Below are positions 1-7,267 of a stretch of 11,421 nucleotides of DNA, piece after piece. The position numbers and the translations under genes were made by a program. A model generated the notes under the pieces. That model did no database searches, was not told the origin of the DNA, and was given only the letters and a program-made list of their open reading frames with translations. Source of the DNA: Polaromonas sp. YR568 (GTDB taxonomy: Bacteria > Pseudomonadota > Gammaproteobacteria > Burkholderiales > Burkholderiaceae). Where the stretch lies: positions 1 through 11,421 of the forward strand of contig CAMBWM010000059.1 in the NCBI GenBank assembly GCA_945871335.1. Reading direction: 5' to 3'. Within the stretch, counting starts at the first letter, position 1, and each line of letters opens with the position of its first letter.

Positions 1-837
1 GAGCATCACGGCATGTTTGAGCAAGCCCAGGGCGGAACGCTGTTTTTAGATGAAGTCGGTGAAATGCCGCTGAACCTGCAAGCCAAGCTGCTGCGCATAT
101 TGCAAGAGCGCCAAATTATCCGTTTGGGTGGCGACCGCATCATCGACATCGATGTGCGCGTGGTGGTGGCCACCAACAAAGACCTGCGCGCAGCGATTGT
201 GGCGCGCGAGTTCCGTGAAGACCTTTACTTTCGTATCAGCACCTTCAAGCTGCGCGTGCCTGCGCTGCGCGAGCGCCCGGGCGACATTTTGCCGCTGGTA
301 GCGCGTTTGCTGGCACGGCATGCGCCCGCAGACCGTGTGCTCAGCGTGAACGCCCAGGCCCAAGCGGCGCTGCAGGCCTACAGCTGGCCCGGCAATGTGC
401 GCGAACTTGAAAACGTGGTGCTGCGCTCGCTGGTGATGTGCTCTGACAACACGATCACCCTTGAGCACCTGATGTTTGACGAAGCCCCGACACCTGCTCC
501 GCGTGCGCTCGAAGTCGCAACGCCTGCTCAAGCGATTGCAGCCGCATCGCCCTCGCCAGAGCGGCTGTTTGCCGAGCCCTTGCCAGAGCCTGCACCCGCT
601 GGCGCGTTTTGGCCAGCCGCAACCCCCGCCGCCAGCCTGAACACCGAAGACGGCGCTAGCTTGCAGGAAGCCGTCAAGTCCAACGAACACCAGCTGATCA
701 TGGCCGCCATCCAGACCACTTTCAGCCGCATGGAAGCTGCGCACAAGCTGGGCATCAGCCCGCGTACTTTGCGCTACAAGCTCGCCAAACTCAAGGTCAA
801 CAGCCCGGGCGCCGGCATGGCCCTGGCCAATGACTGA
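1..837 (+). CDS. fleR: Sigma-54-dependent flagellar response regulator, FleR/FlrC-like (5' end missing)
   Basis: This is the C-terminal 278 codons of an NtrC-family enhancer-binding protein; the frame is open to the left edge. Its AAA+ ATPase domain remodels sigma-54 RNA polymerase, and in FleR/FlrC it switches on mid and late flagellar genes after phosphorylation by a FleS/FlrB kinase. The visible part starts just after where the GAFTGA loop should lie. It shows Walker B (GTLFLDE, visible residues 12-18), the FRED segment with the putative arginine finger (71-74) and WPGNVREL at the end of the ATPase domain (129-136). An Ala/Pro-rich linker follows (about 164-215), then a Fis-type helix-turn-helix (about 229-266) with GISPRTLRYKL, a wording typical of FleR/FlrC. 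The receiver domain and Walker A are off the window. The position directly before fliE matches Vibrio and Pseudomonas clusters and supports a flagellar regulator over a nitrogen or other NtrC-type one. The exact orthology (fleR or flrC) is inferred. Confidence 0.9.
   Translation, partial: EHHGMFEQAQGGTLFLDEVGEMPLNLQAKLLRILQERQIIRLGGDRIIDIDVRVVVATNKDLRAAIVAREFREDLYFRISTFKLRVPALRERPGDILPLVARLLARHAPADRVLSVNAQAQAALQAYSWPGNVRELENVVLRSLVMCSDNTITLEHLMFDEAPTPAPRALEVATPAQAIAAASPSPERLFAEPLPEPAPAGAFWPAATPAASLNTEDGASLQEAVKSNEHQLIMAAIQTTFSRMEAAHKLGISPRTLRYKLAKLKVNSPGAGMALAND
813..828 (+). promoter_or_regulatory. Possible sigma-54 (-24/-12) promoter before fliE
   Basis: The last codons of the regulator gene hold CGGCATGGCCCTGGCC, in which GG (814-815) and GC (826-827) are exactly 10 nt apart, as sigma-54 promoters require. 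The -24 GGCA core fits, but there are about four mismatches to the TGGCACG-N4-TTGCW consensus. Transcription would start near 838-840, leaving a leader of about 35 nt before fliE. The position is apt and a sigma-54 activator is encoded next to it, but a GC-rich sequence yields such matches by chance, so this is a weak call. Confidence 0.18.
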
Positions 838-873
838 CCGCGTTTTAACCAGAATGAACACGAGAGACACACC

Positions 874-1209
874 ATGATTGAAAAAGCCACTTCCAGCGCC
901 AATATCCAGTCCATGCTGCAGACCCTGCGCACTCACCAGAGCCAGGCGGCCGGCGGTGTCGCCGGACTGGGCAGCGACGGCCCCGAAAAAACAGGCTTCT
1001 CCGACGCTGTGAAGTCCTTGTTTAATCAGGTCAATGAAGCGCAGCAAAGTTCGCGCAGCAAAATTGACGCTTACGAGCGCGGCGAAGACATTCCCCTGAC
1101 CGATGTGGTGCTGGGCATGCAAAAGTCATCGCTGTCCTTTGAGGCCACCTTGCAGGTGCGCAACAAAGTGCTCAGAGCGTATGAAGACATCATCAACATG
1201 CCGGTTTGA
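874..1209 (+). CDS. fliE: Flagellar hook-basal body protein FliE
   Basis: FliE is a small exported rod component that joins the MS ring to the proximal rod and is among the first substrates of the flagellar type III export apparatus. The 111-residue length is normal for the family. The N-terminal third is variable and Gly/Ala/Gln-rich. From about residue 42 on, the sequence has the conserved helical FliE region: FSDAVKSLFNQVN, then GEDIPLTDVVLGMQKSS, then the hallmark ending VRNKVLRAYEDIINMPV. The start codon is preceded by a weak purine run (GAGAGA, 862-867) with a 6-nt spacer. The gene lies 36 bp after the regulator and 23 bp before fliF, and is probably the first gene of the fliEFGHIJ operon. 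No signal peptide is expected because export is through the flagellar system. Confidence 0.97.
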   Translation: MIEKATSSANIQSMLQTLRTHQSQAAGGVAGLGSDGPEKTGFSDAVKSLFNQVNEAQQSSRSKIDAYERGEDIPLTDVVLGMQKSSLSFEATLQVRNKVLRAYEDIINMPV

Positions 1210-1218
1210 GGCCTGCCT

Positions 1219-1223
1219 GAAAG
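1219..1223 (+). promoter_or_regulatory. Ribosome binding site that decides the fliF start
   Basis: GAAAG lies 9 nt before the ATG at 1233 but only 3 nt before the in-frame TTG at 1227. The spacing and the codon type favour ATG 1233, so fliF loses the first two residues of the longest open frame. Confidence 0.5.
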
Positions 1224-1232
1224 ACATTGACC

Positions 1233-3107
1233 ATGGCTACTAGTTCAACTGCAACCCTTGCGCCCGGCGCTTTTGGCCCGGGTGGATCTTCTGCGGGCTC
1301 ACTGCCTGCAGTCAGCGGCACGGGCGGCGCTGTGCGCGCCAATCCGGGCGACGCTGGCAATGCTGCTGGCAGCCCCGGGGGTATGCTGACAACCATCGCC
1401 GGCCCGATGGGCTCGGTTCGCCAGGTTTTGGACCAGCCGACGATCAGGAAATTACTGCCATTTCTGCTGATGGCCTTGATGCTGCTGCTGTTTGTGGCGG
1501 TGTATTCGGCAGTCAACACCCCCAATTACCGCCCGATTGTTGCTGGCATGACCGAAGCCGACCAGCAGGCGGCTTTTGACGCTTTGAAAGCAGGCGATTT
1601 CAAGCCGGTGCTGGACGCCGCTAGCGGACAGATCACTGTGCCGGCCAAACGCTATCACGAGGCCCGCATATTCCTGGCTTCCAAGGGTTTGCCCAAGACG
1701 GGCCAGGTGGGCCTGGACTCGCTCAAAGACCAGTCTTCCATGACCACCAGCCAGTTCATGGAGCAGGTGCGTTACACCGCCGCCATTGAGCAGGAACTGG
1801 TGCGCAGTATTTTGCAAATTGACTCTATTTCTGCAGCCCGCGTGCACTTAGCGCTGGCCAAACAATCAGCTTTTGTGCGCGACCGCACGCCGCCCAAAGC
1901 CTCTGTGGTGGTGACGCCGCAGCCAGGCCGCGCCATGTCGCCCACGCAAGTGCAGGCCGTGGTACACCTGGTGGCATCCAGCGTGCCGCTGCTGACCCCC
2001 GACAATGTGTCGGTGGTAGACAACATGGGCAAACTGATCACCGATTCGTCAAACGACGCAGCGCTTGGCCTAACCGCCGCGCAGACCCAGCACAAGCAAA
2101 AAATGGAAGAGATGTACCGTCTGCGTATCAACCAGATCCTGATGCCGATCGCCGGCGAGTCCAATGTGACGTCGCAAGTCAATTTGTCGCTGGACTTCAG
2201 CCAGACCGAAGTGACCACCGAAGACTATGACACCCGGGAAAAAGGTCCGAAAACGCGTTCTGAAGTACTCAGTGAAGACCGTAGCACCATCAAAGATTCG
2301 AGCGGTGTGCCGGGCGCACTGTCCAATACACCGCCTGTGGCGCCTTCGGCCACACCGGACACGGCTGCCGGTGCCTCCAAGGCCGGTGACGAGCGTAATA
2401 ACATCACCGCCCGCAGCACCCGCAACTATGAGTTAGACCGTTCGGTACGCCACGTCAAGAGCGCGACCGGCACGGTGGAGCGTTTGAGCGTGGCTGTGGT
2501 GATCAAAGAGCGTGCGCCTACAGTGCAGCCCAAAGACGACAAGGGCGTTGCGCCTGAGCCCCAGCCCAACCCGTACAAGCCTGAAGAAATTGAGCGCATG
2601 CAAAGCCTGGTGCGCAGCGTGGTGGGTTTCAATGAAGCCCGTGGTGACGTGATCACCGTGATCCCCGCCCGTTTTGAGCCCGAACCTGTGATCGACCTGA
2701 GCGTAGCCTGGTACAAAGATGAAACCATCATGGACCAGATCAAGAGCGGTGTGCTCGGTCTGTTGTTTGTGGTCTTCTTGCTGTTGGTAGTCCGGCCGGC
2801 TGTGATGCACATGCTGGGCCGCGAACAAGCCGAAAAAGACGCCGCAGCCGCCCTGGCTTTGACCAAAGCTGTACCGCTGGGCGATGGCGAGCTGAGCGCG
2901 GAAGACATGAGCGCCATCCAGCTGGGCGAGGGAGAGACCCTGGAACAGCTCAAAGCCAAGCTCAAACCGAAAAAATCCAGCATTTCGATGGAGATGCTCG
3001 ACACTGCCAACTCCTACGACGACAAAGTGGCTTTGGTGCGCATGATTGTGGCCGAAGATTCTGCCCGCGTTGCCAGTGTGCTGAAAAACATGATCAAGGC
3101 CGGCTGA
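1233..3107 (+). CDS. fliF: Flagellar MS-ring protein FliF
   Basis: FliF builds the inner-membrane MS ring, the base on which the rod, C ring and export gate assemble. The 624-residue protein shows transmembrane segment 1 at about 74-94 (LLPFLLMALMLLLFVAV), then the periplasmic YscJ/FliF ring-building region, which begins with NYRPIVAGMTEAD near 98. A Ser/Pro/Ala-rich loop contains the family motif GVPGALSN. Transmembrane segment 2 is at about 505-523, and a cytoplasmic tail follows. The last 40 residues, from MEMLDTANSYDDK to the C terminus, are the FliG-binding region. The family is usually around 550-570 residues; the excess here is mainly an N-terminal leader of about 50 Gly/Ala/Ser/Pro-rich residues. 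An internal ATG at 1383 would remove this leader and leave a more typical N terminus. I kept ATG 1233 because of its ribosome binding site. FliG follows 19 bp downstream. Confidence 0.97.
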   Translation: MATSSTATLAPGAFGPGGSSAGSLPAVSGTGGAVRANPGDAGNAAGSPGGMLTTIAGPMGSVRQVLDQPTIRKLLPFLLMALMLLLFVAVYSAVNTPNYRPIVAGMTEADQQAAFDALKAGDFKPVLDAASGQITVPAKRYHEARIFLASKGLPKTGQVGLDSLKDQSSMTTSQFMEQVRYTAAIEQELVRSILQIDSISAARVHLALAKQSAFVRDRTPPKASVVVTPQPGRAMSPTQVQAVVHLVASSVPLLTPDNVSVVDNMGKLITDSSNDAALGLTAAQTQHKQKMEEMYRLRINQILMPIAGESNVTSQVNLSLDFSQTEVTTEDYDTREKGPKTRSEVLSEDRSTIKDSSGVPGALSNTPPVAPSATPDTAAGASKAGDERNNITARSTRNYELDRSVRHVKSATGTVERLSVAVVIKERAPTVQPKDDKGVAPEPQPNPYKPEEIERMQSLVRSVVGFNEARGDVITVIPARFEPEPVIDLSVAWYKDETIMDQIKSGVLGLLFVVFLLLVVRPAVMHMLGREQAEKDAAAALALTKAVPLGDGELSAEDMSAIQLGEGETLEQLKAKLKPKKSSISMEMLDTANSYDDKVALVRMIVAEDSARVASVLKNMIKAG

Positions 3108-3126
3108 GGCTGAAAAGGACTACAAA

Positions 3127-4191
3127 ATGGCCGAAAAAGAAGATATTAAACAGCTCACGCCCGAGGAAATCGAGGCGGCAGAAAAACTGCAAAAAGAGCT
3201 CAGCGAGATGTCTGGCACCAAACGTGCCGCCGTCCTGATGCTGCTGCTCGGTGAGCAACAAGCCGCTGAGATCATCCGCTTTTTGAACCCCAAAGAAGTC
3301 CAAGCGCTGGGTGGCGCCATGGTGTCTGTGGCTGACTTGTCGCAAGAGGCGGTGAATTCCGTTCTGGACGAATTTGTCACGACCATCAAAAAACAAACCA
3401 GCTTGGGCTTGGGCACCACCGATTACGTGGAAAAAGTGCTCAAGCGTGCACTGGGCGATGACAAAGCCGCATCGGTGCTGGGCCGCATCATGCCGGGCCA
3501 GAGCAGCAAGGGATTGGATATTTTGAGCTGGATGGACGCCCGCTCGATTGCGGAGATGATTCGCGGCGAACACCCGCAAGTCAGCGCCATTATTTTGTCG
3601 GTGCTGGAAAACTCCGTGGCTGCCGACGTGTTGGCCTACCTGCCGCCGGAAAGCCGTGCGGAAATCATTCAGCGCGTGGCCAGCCTGGAGGTGGTTCAGC
3701 CTTCAGCGATGGAGGAGCTGGAAGCCATTATGAAAAAGCAGTTCTCCAACAATTCGTCGGCACAGTCCTCGAGTTTTGGTGGTATCAAGGCAGCGGCCAA
3801 GATCATGAACTTCACCAAGACTGCGCTGGAAGCCTCGGTCATGACCAGCCTGGGTGAGCTTGACCCCGACTTGATGCAAAAAATTCAAGACAATATGTTC
3901 ACCTTCGACAACCTGGTGAGCGTGGACAACCGCGGTATTCAGGTGCTGATGCGCAATGTCGAGCCCGACTTACTGATGATTGCCATGAAGGGTGCCGGCG
4001 ATCCCGTCAAGGACAAATTCTTTGGCAATATGTCTGAGCGTGCGCGGGGTATGTTCCGCGATGACATGGAGGCCAAAGGCCCGCTGCGCATTGCCGACGT
4101 CGAGGAAGCTCAAAAAACCATCATGCGCATAGCCCGTAAGCTGTCCGATGCCGGCGACTTGGTGCTGGGCGGAGGCGATGACTTTGTCTGA
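3127..4191 (+). CDS. fliG: Flagellar motor switch/rotor protein FliG
   Basis: FliG forms the upper part of the C ring, docks on FliF and receives torque from the stator through charged residues in its C-terminal domain. The 354-residue protein has a short charged N-terminal extension (1-27), then the N domain beginning SGTKRAAVLMLLLGE. The EHPQ motif of the middle domain is at 148-151, the Gly-Gly linker at 218-219 and the MFTF hinge at 257-260. By alignment from memory with E. coli FliG (offset 24), the torque residues K264, R281, D288, D289 and R297 are all kept as K288, R305, D312, D313 and R321, so the motor function should be intact. The start has a good ribosome binding site (AAGGA, 3115-3119, 7-nt spacer). 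The end of the gene overlaps fliH by 14 nt. Confidence 0.98.
   Translation: MAEKEDIKQLTPEEIEAAEKLQKELSEMSGTKRAAVLMLLLGEQQAAEIIRFLNPKEVQALGGAMVSVADLSQEAVNSVLDEFVTTIKKQTSLGLGTTDYVEKVLKRALGDDKAASVLGRIMPGQSSKGLDILSWMDARSIAEMIRGEHPQVSAIILSVLENSVAADVLAYLPPESRAEIIQRVASLEVVQPSAMEELEAIMKKQFSNNSSAQSSSFGGIKAAAKIMNFTKTALEASVMTSLGELDPDLMQKIQDNMFTFDNLVSVDNRGIQVLMRNVEPDLLMIAMKGAGDPVKDKFFGNMSERARGMFRDDMEAKGPLRIADVEEAQKTIMRIARKLSDAGDLVLGGGDDFV
4171..4175 (+). promoter_or_regulatory. Shine-Dalgarno-like GGAGG inside the fliG end, for fliH
   Basis: GGAGG within the last fliG codons is the only strong purine box near the fliH start. It is just 2 nt from ATG 4178 but 8 nt from the in-frame TTG 4184, so the true initiation codon is unsettled. 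The two candidates differ by two residues. Confidence 0.4.
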
Positions 4192-5452
4192 CCTTGCTGC
4201 ATTGCGGGCGCCACGTGAGCGTACTGCGCGTGTTTGGCAGGCGCTAGACCTTTTACAGTCGGGCAGCGGCAACAGCGCTTTTGTGCGCAAGTCCTGGTCA
4301 GACGCGCCCAAGCAGGCGTTTGCCACCCACGTGGTCAAGACCTGGTCCCCAACCGGACAGGAAGACGGCTTCGACGCGCAAGCCCTTGACAGGCTGGGCG
4401 GTGAGGGTGTGTCGGCCGATGCGGCACTCTCGCCGGCCGACGCTGCAGCGGCCACCCTGGCACTGACTGAAGACGCCCTGGAGGCAGAACGTCAGGGCGC
4501 TTACGACAAAGGCCTGGAGGAAGGCCGTCGCCAGGTACGCGAAGAATGGAATACCGAAAAGAAAAAAACCCGTTCGACCAGTGAATCCATCATGGTCGAG
4601 CTGGACGCTGCGGTGCGCCGCGTCATTGACACGCCGGACAAACTCTACGAACCCATCAAACGCCTGGCCTTGCATTTGGCTGAGCAATTGGTGCTGGCTG
4701 AGTTGACTGTGTCCTCGCAAGCCATTGAAAGGCTGGTGCGCCGCTGTGTGGATGAGCTGGCGCCGCAACGGCTGGCGCCCATCACTGTGGAGCTCAATGC
4801 GGCTGATCTGGCTGTGCTGCAGGCCATGCCGGTCACTAGCCCGGCGGCAAACAATGTGAGCAGCGGCAACACCAGCGAAAACAACAACACATCGACAAAG
4901 CCTGAAGGCGCGCCTGCCAAACCAACTGCGCCGCAATGGCCTTGGCATTTGCAGGCCAGCGAAGACCTGTTACCCGGCAGCGTACGCGCCAGCGCCAGCG
5001 ATGCAGTGGTCAGCGACTTGATTGAACACCGGCTGGAAGTGCTGGCCCGCGGTTTGTTATTGGACAGCACGCGCGGCATGGCCCAGTCGGCCTTTCAGCC
5101 CTCACGCATGGCTGCACGCATGTCCGGTGAGCGCGAAGTGGTGGACGCGCAGCCGCGTATGTCTCCTGCACCTGCACCGACCCGCTCATTTGCCGCACCG
5201 ATGCCGCAAGATCTGCAAGACATGGACGACAGGGCTGCTGATGACCGAGCCGATGAGCTGGCGCAAAGTGACGCCGGTTCAGAGGCGCCTGAGACTTTTG
5301 ACGATCTGGACCTCTCCTCGATGGATTTACCCGACCTCAACCTGGACGGAATCGACGCGCAGGCCGACTGGAAAAACCAAACGCCGGATGCTGAGCTGGA
5401 TAACGGTCAATTCGATGATTTAAACCCTGAAGCGGACAAGCGTGATGTCTGA
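4178..5452 (+). CDS. fliH: Flagellar export ATPase regulator FliH, enlarged form
   Basis: FliH binds the ATPase FliI as a dimer, holds it inactive and links it to the C ring. The assignment rests on position between fliG and fliI and on family features. These are a Trp-bearing KTWSPTG near residues 54-60, resembling the N-terminal motif of E. coli FliH; a GxxxG step (AYDKGLEEG, 108-116) starting a charged helix; and the FliI-binding region (about 135-218 and 254-295) with WHLQASEDLLPG and VSDLIEHRLEVLARGLL. The protein has 424 residues against roughly 230 in the better-known members. The excess comes from an N-terminal stretch before the Trp motif, an Asn/Ser/Thr/Pro-rich insert at about 219-253, and a tail of about 130 residues (296-424) ending in acidic Asp-Leu-rich sequence. 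ATG 4178 was chosen over ATG 4148, which has no ribosome site. The gene overlaps fliG by 14 nt and fliI by 8 nt. Confidence 0.9.
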   Translation: MTLSDLAALRAPRERTARVWQALDLLQSGSGNSAFVRKSWSDAPKQAFATHVVKTWSPTGQEDGFDAQALDRLGGEGVSADAALSPADAAAATLALTEDALEAERQGAYDKGLEEGRRQVREEWNTEKKKTRSTSESIMVELDAAVRRVIDTPDKLYEPIKRLALHLAEQLVLAELTVSSQAIERLVRRCVDELAPQRLAPITVELNAADLAVLQAMPVTSPAANNVSSGNTSENNNTSTKPEGAPAKPTAPQWPWHLQASEDLLPGSVRASASDAVVSDLIEHRLEVLARGLLLDSTRGMAQSAFQPSRMAARMSGEREVVDAQPRMSPAPAPTRSFAAPMPQDLQDMDDRAADDRADELAQSDAGSEAPETFDDLDLSSMDLPDLNLDGIDAQADWKNQTPDAELDNGQFDDLNPEADKRDV

Positions 5453-6767
5453 TTTTGCGCAGGAAGTACAGCGGAGCATGGCGCAGATTCGCGGGCCTCG
5501 GCCAGAGCGCTCCGGCACGCTGGTTCGGCTGGTGGGTATGCGCCTTGAAGCGCGCGGCATCATGGCGCCCATCGGCACCTGTTGCGAAGTCATTGGCGAA
5601 GGCGGTCAGCGCATCGAGGCCGAGATTGTTGGCTTTAGCGACAAAACTCTTTACCTCATGCCCTTTACGGAGCCCACCGGCATAGGCCCTGGCTCGCTGG
5701 TGCGGGCACTGCCTGACACCGGCTTTGCCACCCTGGGGCCTGAACTGCTGGGTCGCGTGATTGACGGTCGGGGTGACCCCTTGGACGGCAAACCCAAACC
5801 GCAAGGCGCAACGCGCCTGAGCCTGCACGGCCTGCCGATCAACCCCATGGAGCGCGGACCGATTGACCGTGTGCTGGATGTGGGCGTCAAGGCCATTAAC
5901 GGCTTGCTCACACTGGGGCGCGGTCAGCGCATTGGTTTGGTGGCCGGTTCCGGCGTGGGCAAAAGTGTGCTCTTGGGCATGTTGACCCGCTTCACCAAAG
6001 CAGATGTGGTGGTGATTGGTCTGGTGGGCGAGCGGGGCCGCGAAGTGCAGGCTTTTATCCGCGAGTCCCTGGGCGAAGAAGGCCTGGCCAAGTCGGTGGT
6101 GGTGGCTGCGCCGGCCAATGTCTCGCCGGTGCTGCGCCTGAAAGCCGCCCACATGACGCACCTGATTGCCGAGTACTTTCGCGACCAAGGCAAAGATGTA
6201 TTGATGCTGGTGGACAGCTTGACCCGCGTGGCCCATGCCCAACGCGAGATCGGTCTGGCCATTGGCGAGCCGCCAACGGCCAAGGGCTACCCGCCTTCGG
6301 TCTTTGCGTTGCTGCCTAATTTGATTGAACGTGCCGGTGTCGGGCGCAACGGCCACGGCTCCATCACAGCCATTTACACCGTGCTGGCCGAGGGCGACGA
6401 CGCCAACGACCCGATTGTGGATATCGCCCGCGCTTCGCTGGACGGGCAGGTGATGCTCTCCCGCAAGCTGGCTGACGCGGCGCACTACCCGGCGATTGAT
6501 TTGACCGGTTCTATTTCCCGTTTGTCGCAAACCTTGCTCAGCCCGGAAGACATGAAACTGGCCAACCGCTTCAGACGGCTGTGGTCGCTGTACCAGCAAA
6601 ACGTTGACTTGATTCAGGTGGGCGCTTACGAGGCCGGCTCCAATCCCGAGGTGGACGAAGCCATTCGCTTGCGCGCCGACATGGAAACTTTTTTACGGCA
6701 AGACATGCACATTGGCGAAGTCGAGGTGAGCACCCGCGAGGGATTGCGCCGCCTGTTCGCCGAATGA
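5445..6767 (+). CDS. fliI: Flagellum-specific export ATPase FliI
   Basis: FliI is the cytoplasmic hexameric ATPase of the flagellar type III export apparatus, related to F1-ATPase beta. It unfolds and feeds rod, hook and filament subunits to the export gate. The 440 residues match the family length. Residues 1-20 form the likely FliH-binding helix. The P-loop GSGVGKS is at 168-174 (Lys173), GERGRE with the likely catalytic Glu196 is at 195-200, and Walker B DVLMLVD ends at Asp257. The family block GYPPSVFALLPNLIERAG is at 281-298. The start is ATG 5445, not the GTG one codon upstream; it overlaps the end of fliH by 8 nt, so translation is probably coupled. One oddity: the near-invariant DGHIVLSR segment reads DGQVMLSR at 333-340, although neighbouring motifs are intact and the enzyme should be active. 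Confidence 0.98.
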   Translation: MSDFAQEVQRSMAQIRGPRPERSGTLVRLVGMRLEARGIMAPIGTCCEVIGEGGQRIEAEIVGFSDKTLYLMPFTEPTGIGPGSLVRALPDTGFATLGPELLGRVIDGRGDPLDGKPKPQGATRLSLHGLPINPMERGPIDRVLDVGVKAINGLLTLGRGQRIGLVAGSGVGKSVLLGMLTRFTKADVVVIGLVGERGREVQAFIRESLGEEGLAKSVVVAAPANVSPVLRLKAAHMTHLIAEYFRDQGKDVLMLVDSLTRVAHAQREIGLAIGEPPTAKGYPPSVFALLPNLIERAGVGRNGHGSITAIYTVLAEGDDANDPIVDIARASLDGQVMLSRKLADAAHYPAIDLTGSISRLSQTLLSPEDMKLANRFRRLWSLYQQNVDLIQVGAYEAGSNPEVDEAIRLRADMETFLRQDMHIGEVEVSTREGLRRLFAE

Positions 6768-6773
6768 TGTGAC

Positions 6774-6802
6774 TTGTTCACCCTATTTTTTGACCCTTTA
6801 AT
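6774..6802 (+). promoter_or_regulatory. Weak possible sigma-70 promoter before fliJ
   Basis: The 55-bp fliI-fliJ gap is AT-richer than its surroundings. It holds TTGTTC (6774-6779) and TTTAAT (6797-6802) with 17-bp spacing. The -10 box matches five of six consensus bases, but the -35 box only three. It could be an internal promoter of the operon or chance in an AT-rich spacer. Confidence 0.15.
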
Positions 6803-6822
6803 ATGTTGACCGGAGCCAAACC

Positions 6823-7266
6823 ATGAATGCACCCAGAGCTTGTTGGACTGTTCTGGCCCAAAAAGCGCAAGACCAGGTTAGCCTGGTCCAGGCTGAAATG
6901 GCCCAGGGCAGGGCGCGTTTGTTGTCTTTGCAGGCCAGCCGTGAGCGGCTGCAAAAGCTGTATGAGGACTACCAAAAAGAACCCGCGAATCCGGACGCCA
7001 GCGCCGGTATGCAGGGAACCATGAACCAGCGGCAATTCAGCTCACAGTTGTTGACGCTAATGGACCGTGTGCAGCATGACTTGGCGCAAACCGAATCGGC
7101 CTTGAAACACTGCCGTGTGCGCTTGAACGAAGCCGAGCGCGAGCGCTTGAAAATGCAGTCACTGGTAGAACAGGATTTGTTGGCATTCAATGCCCATACC
7201 AAGCGTCGCGAACAGCGGCAAATGGACGATTTAGGCGTTTTGCAGTTCAATTTTCAGTCCCGCTGA
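6823..7266 (+). CDS. fliJ: Flagellar export chaperone FliJ
   Basis: FliJ is a small antiparallel coiled-coil protein that sits in the FliI hexamer like the gamma subunit in F1 and helps couple ATP hydrolysis and the proton motive force to export. The 147-residue protein is almost entirely charged helix, in two segments at about 10-55 and 68-138, with a Pro/Gly break between them (about 54-65). Near the end is RREQRQMDDL (128-137), like the charged RRE...MDE motif of FliJ proteins. FliJ sequences diverge strongly, so the identification leans on size, coiled-coil pattern, this motif and the position directly after fliI. A ribosome binding site (CGGAG, 6811-6815) lies 7 nt before the ATG. The next gene starts one base after the stop. 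Confidence 0.93.
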   Translation: MNAPRACWTVLAQKAQDQVSLVQAEMAQGRARLLSLQASRERLQKLYEDYQKEPANPDASAGMQGTMNQRQFSSQLLTLMDRVQHDLAQTESALKHCRVRLNEAERERLKMQSLVEQDLLAFNAHTKRREQRQMDDLGVLQFNFQSR

Positions 7267-7267
7267 G

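Noticed and set aside
311..326. TGGCACG followed by GC at sigma-54 spacing
   Set aside because: The -24 part is perfect but the site is deep in the ATPase domain of the regulator, more than 500 bp before fliE, and its codons encode conserved protein sequence.
46..1122. 358-codon open frame on the - strand
   Set aside because: It lies opposite the regulator and fliE, both unmistakable in sequence; its translation is low-complexity and matches no family I know. High GC makes long antisense frames common.
1227..1229. TTG as the fliF start
   Set aside because: It is only 3 nt from the purine box, while ATG two codons later has proper spacing.
5337..6599. 420-codon open frame on the - strand
   Set aside because: It is antisense to fliI, whose catalytic motifs are all present on the + strand. 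The translation is His/Gln/Ala-rich shadow sequence.
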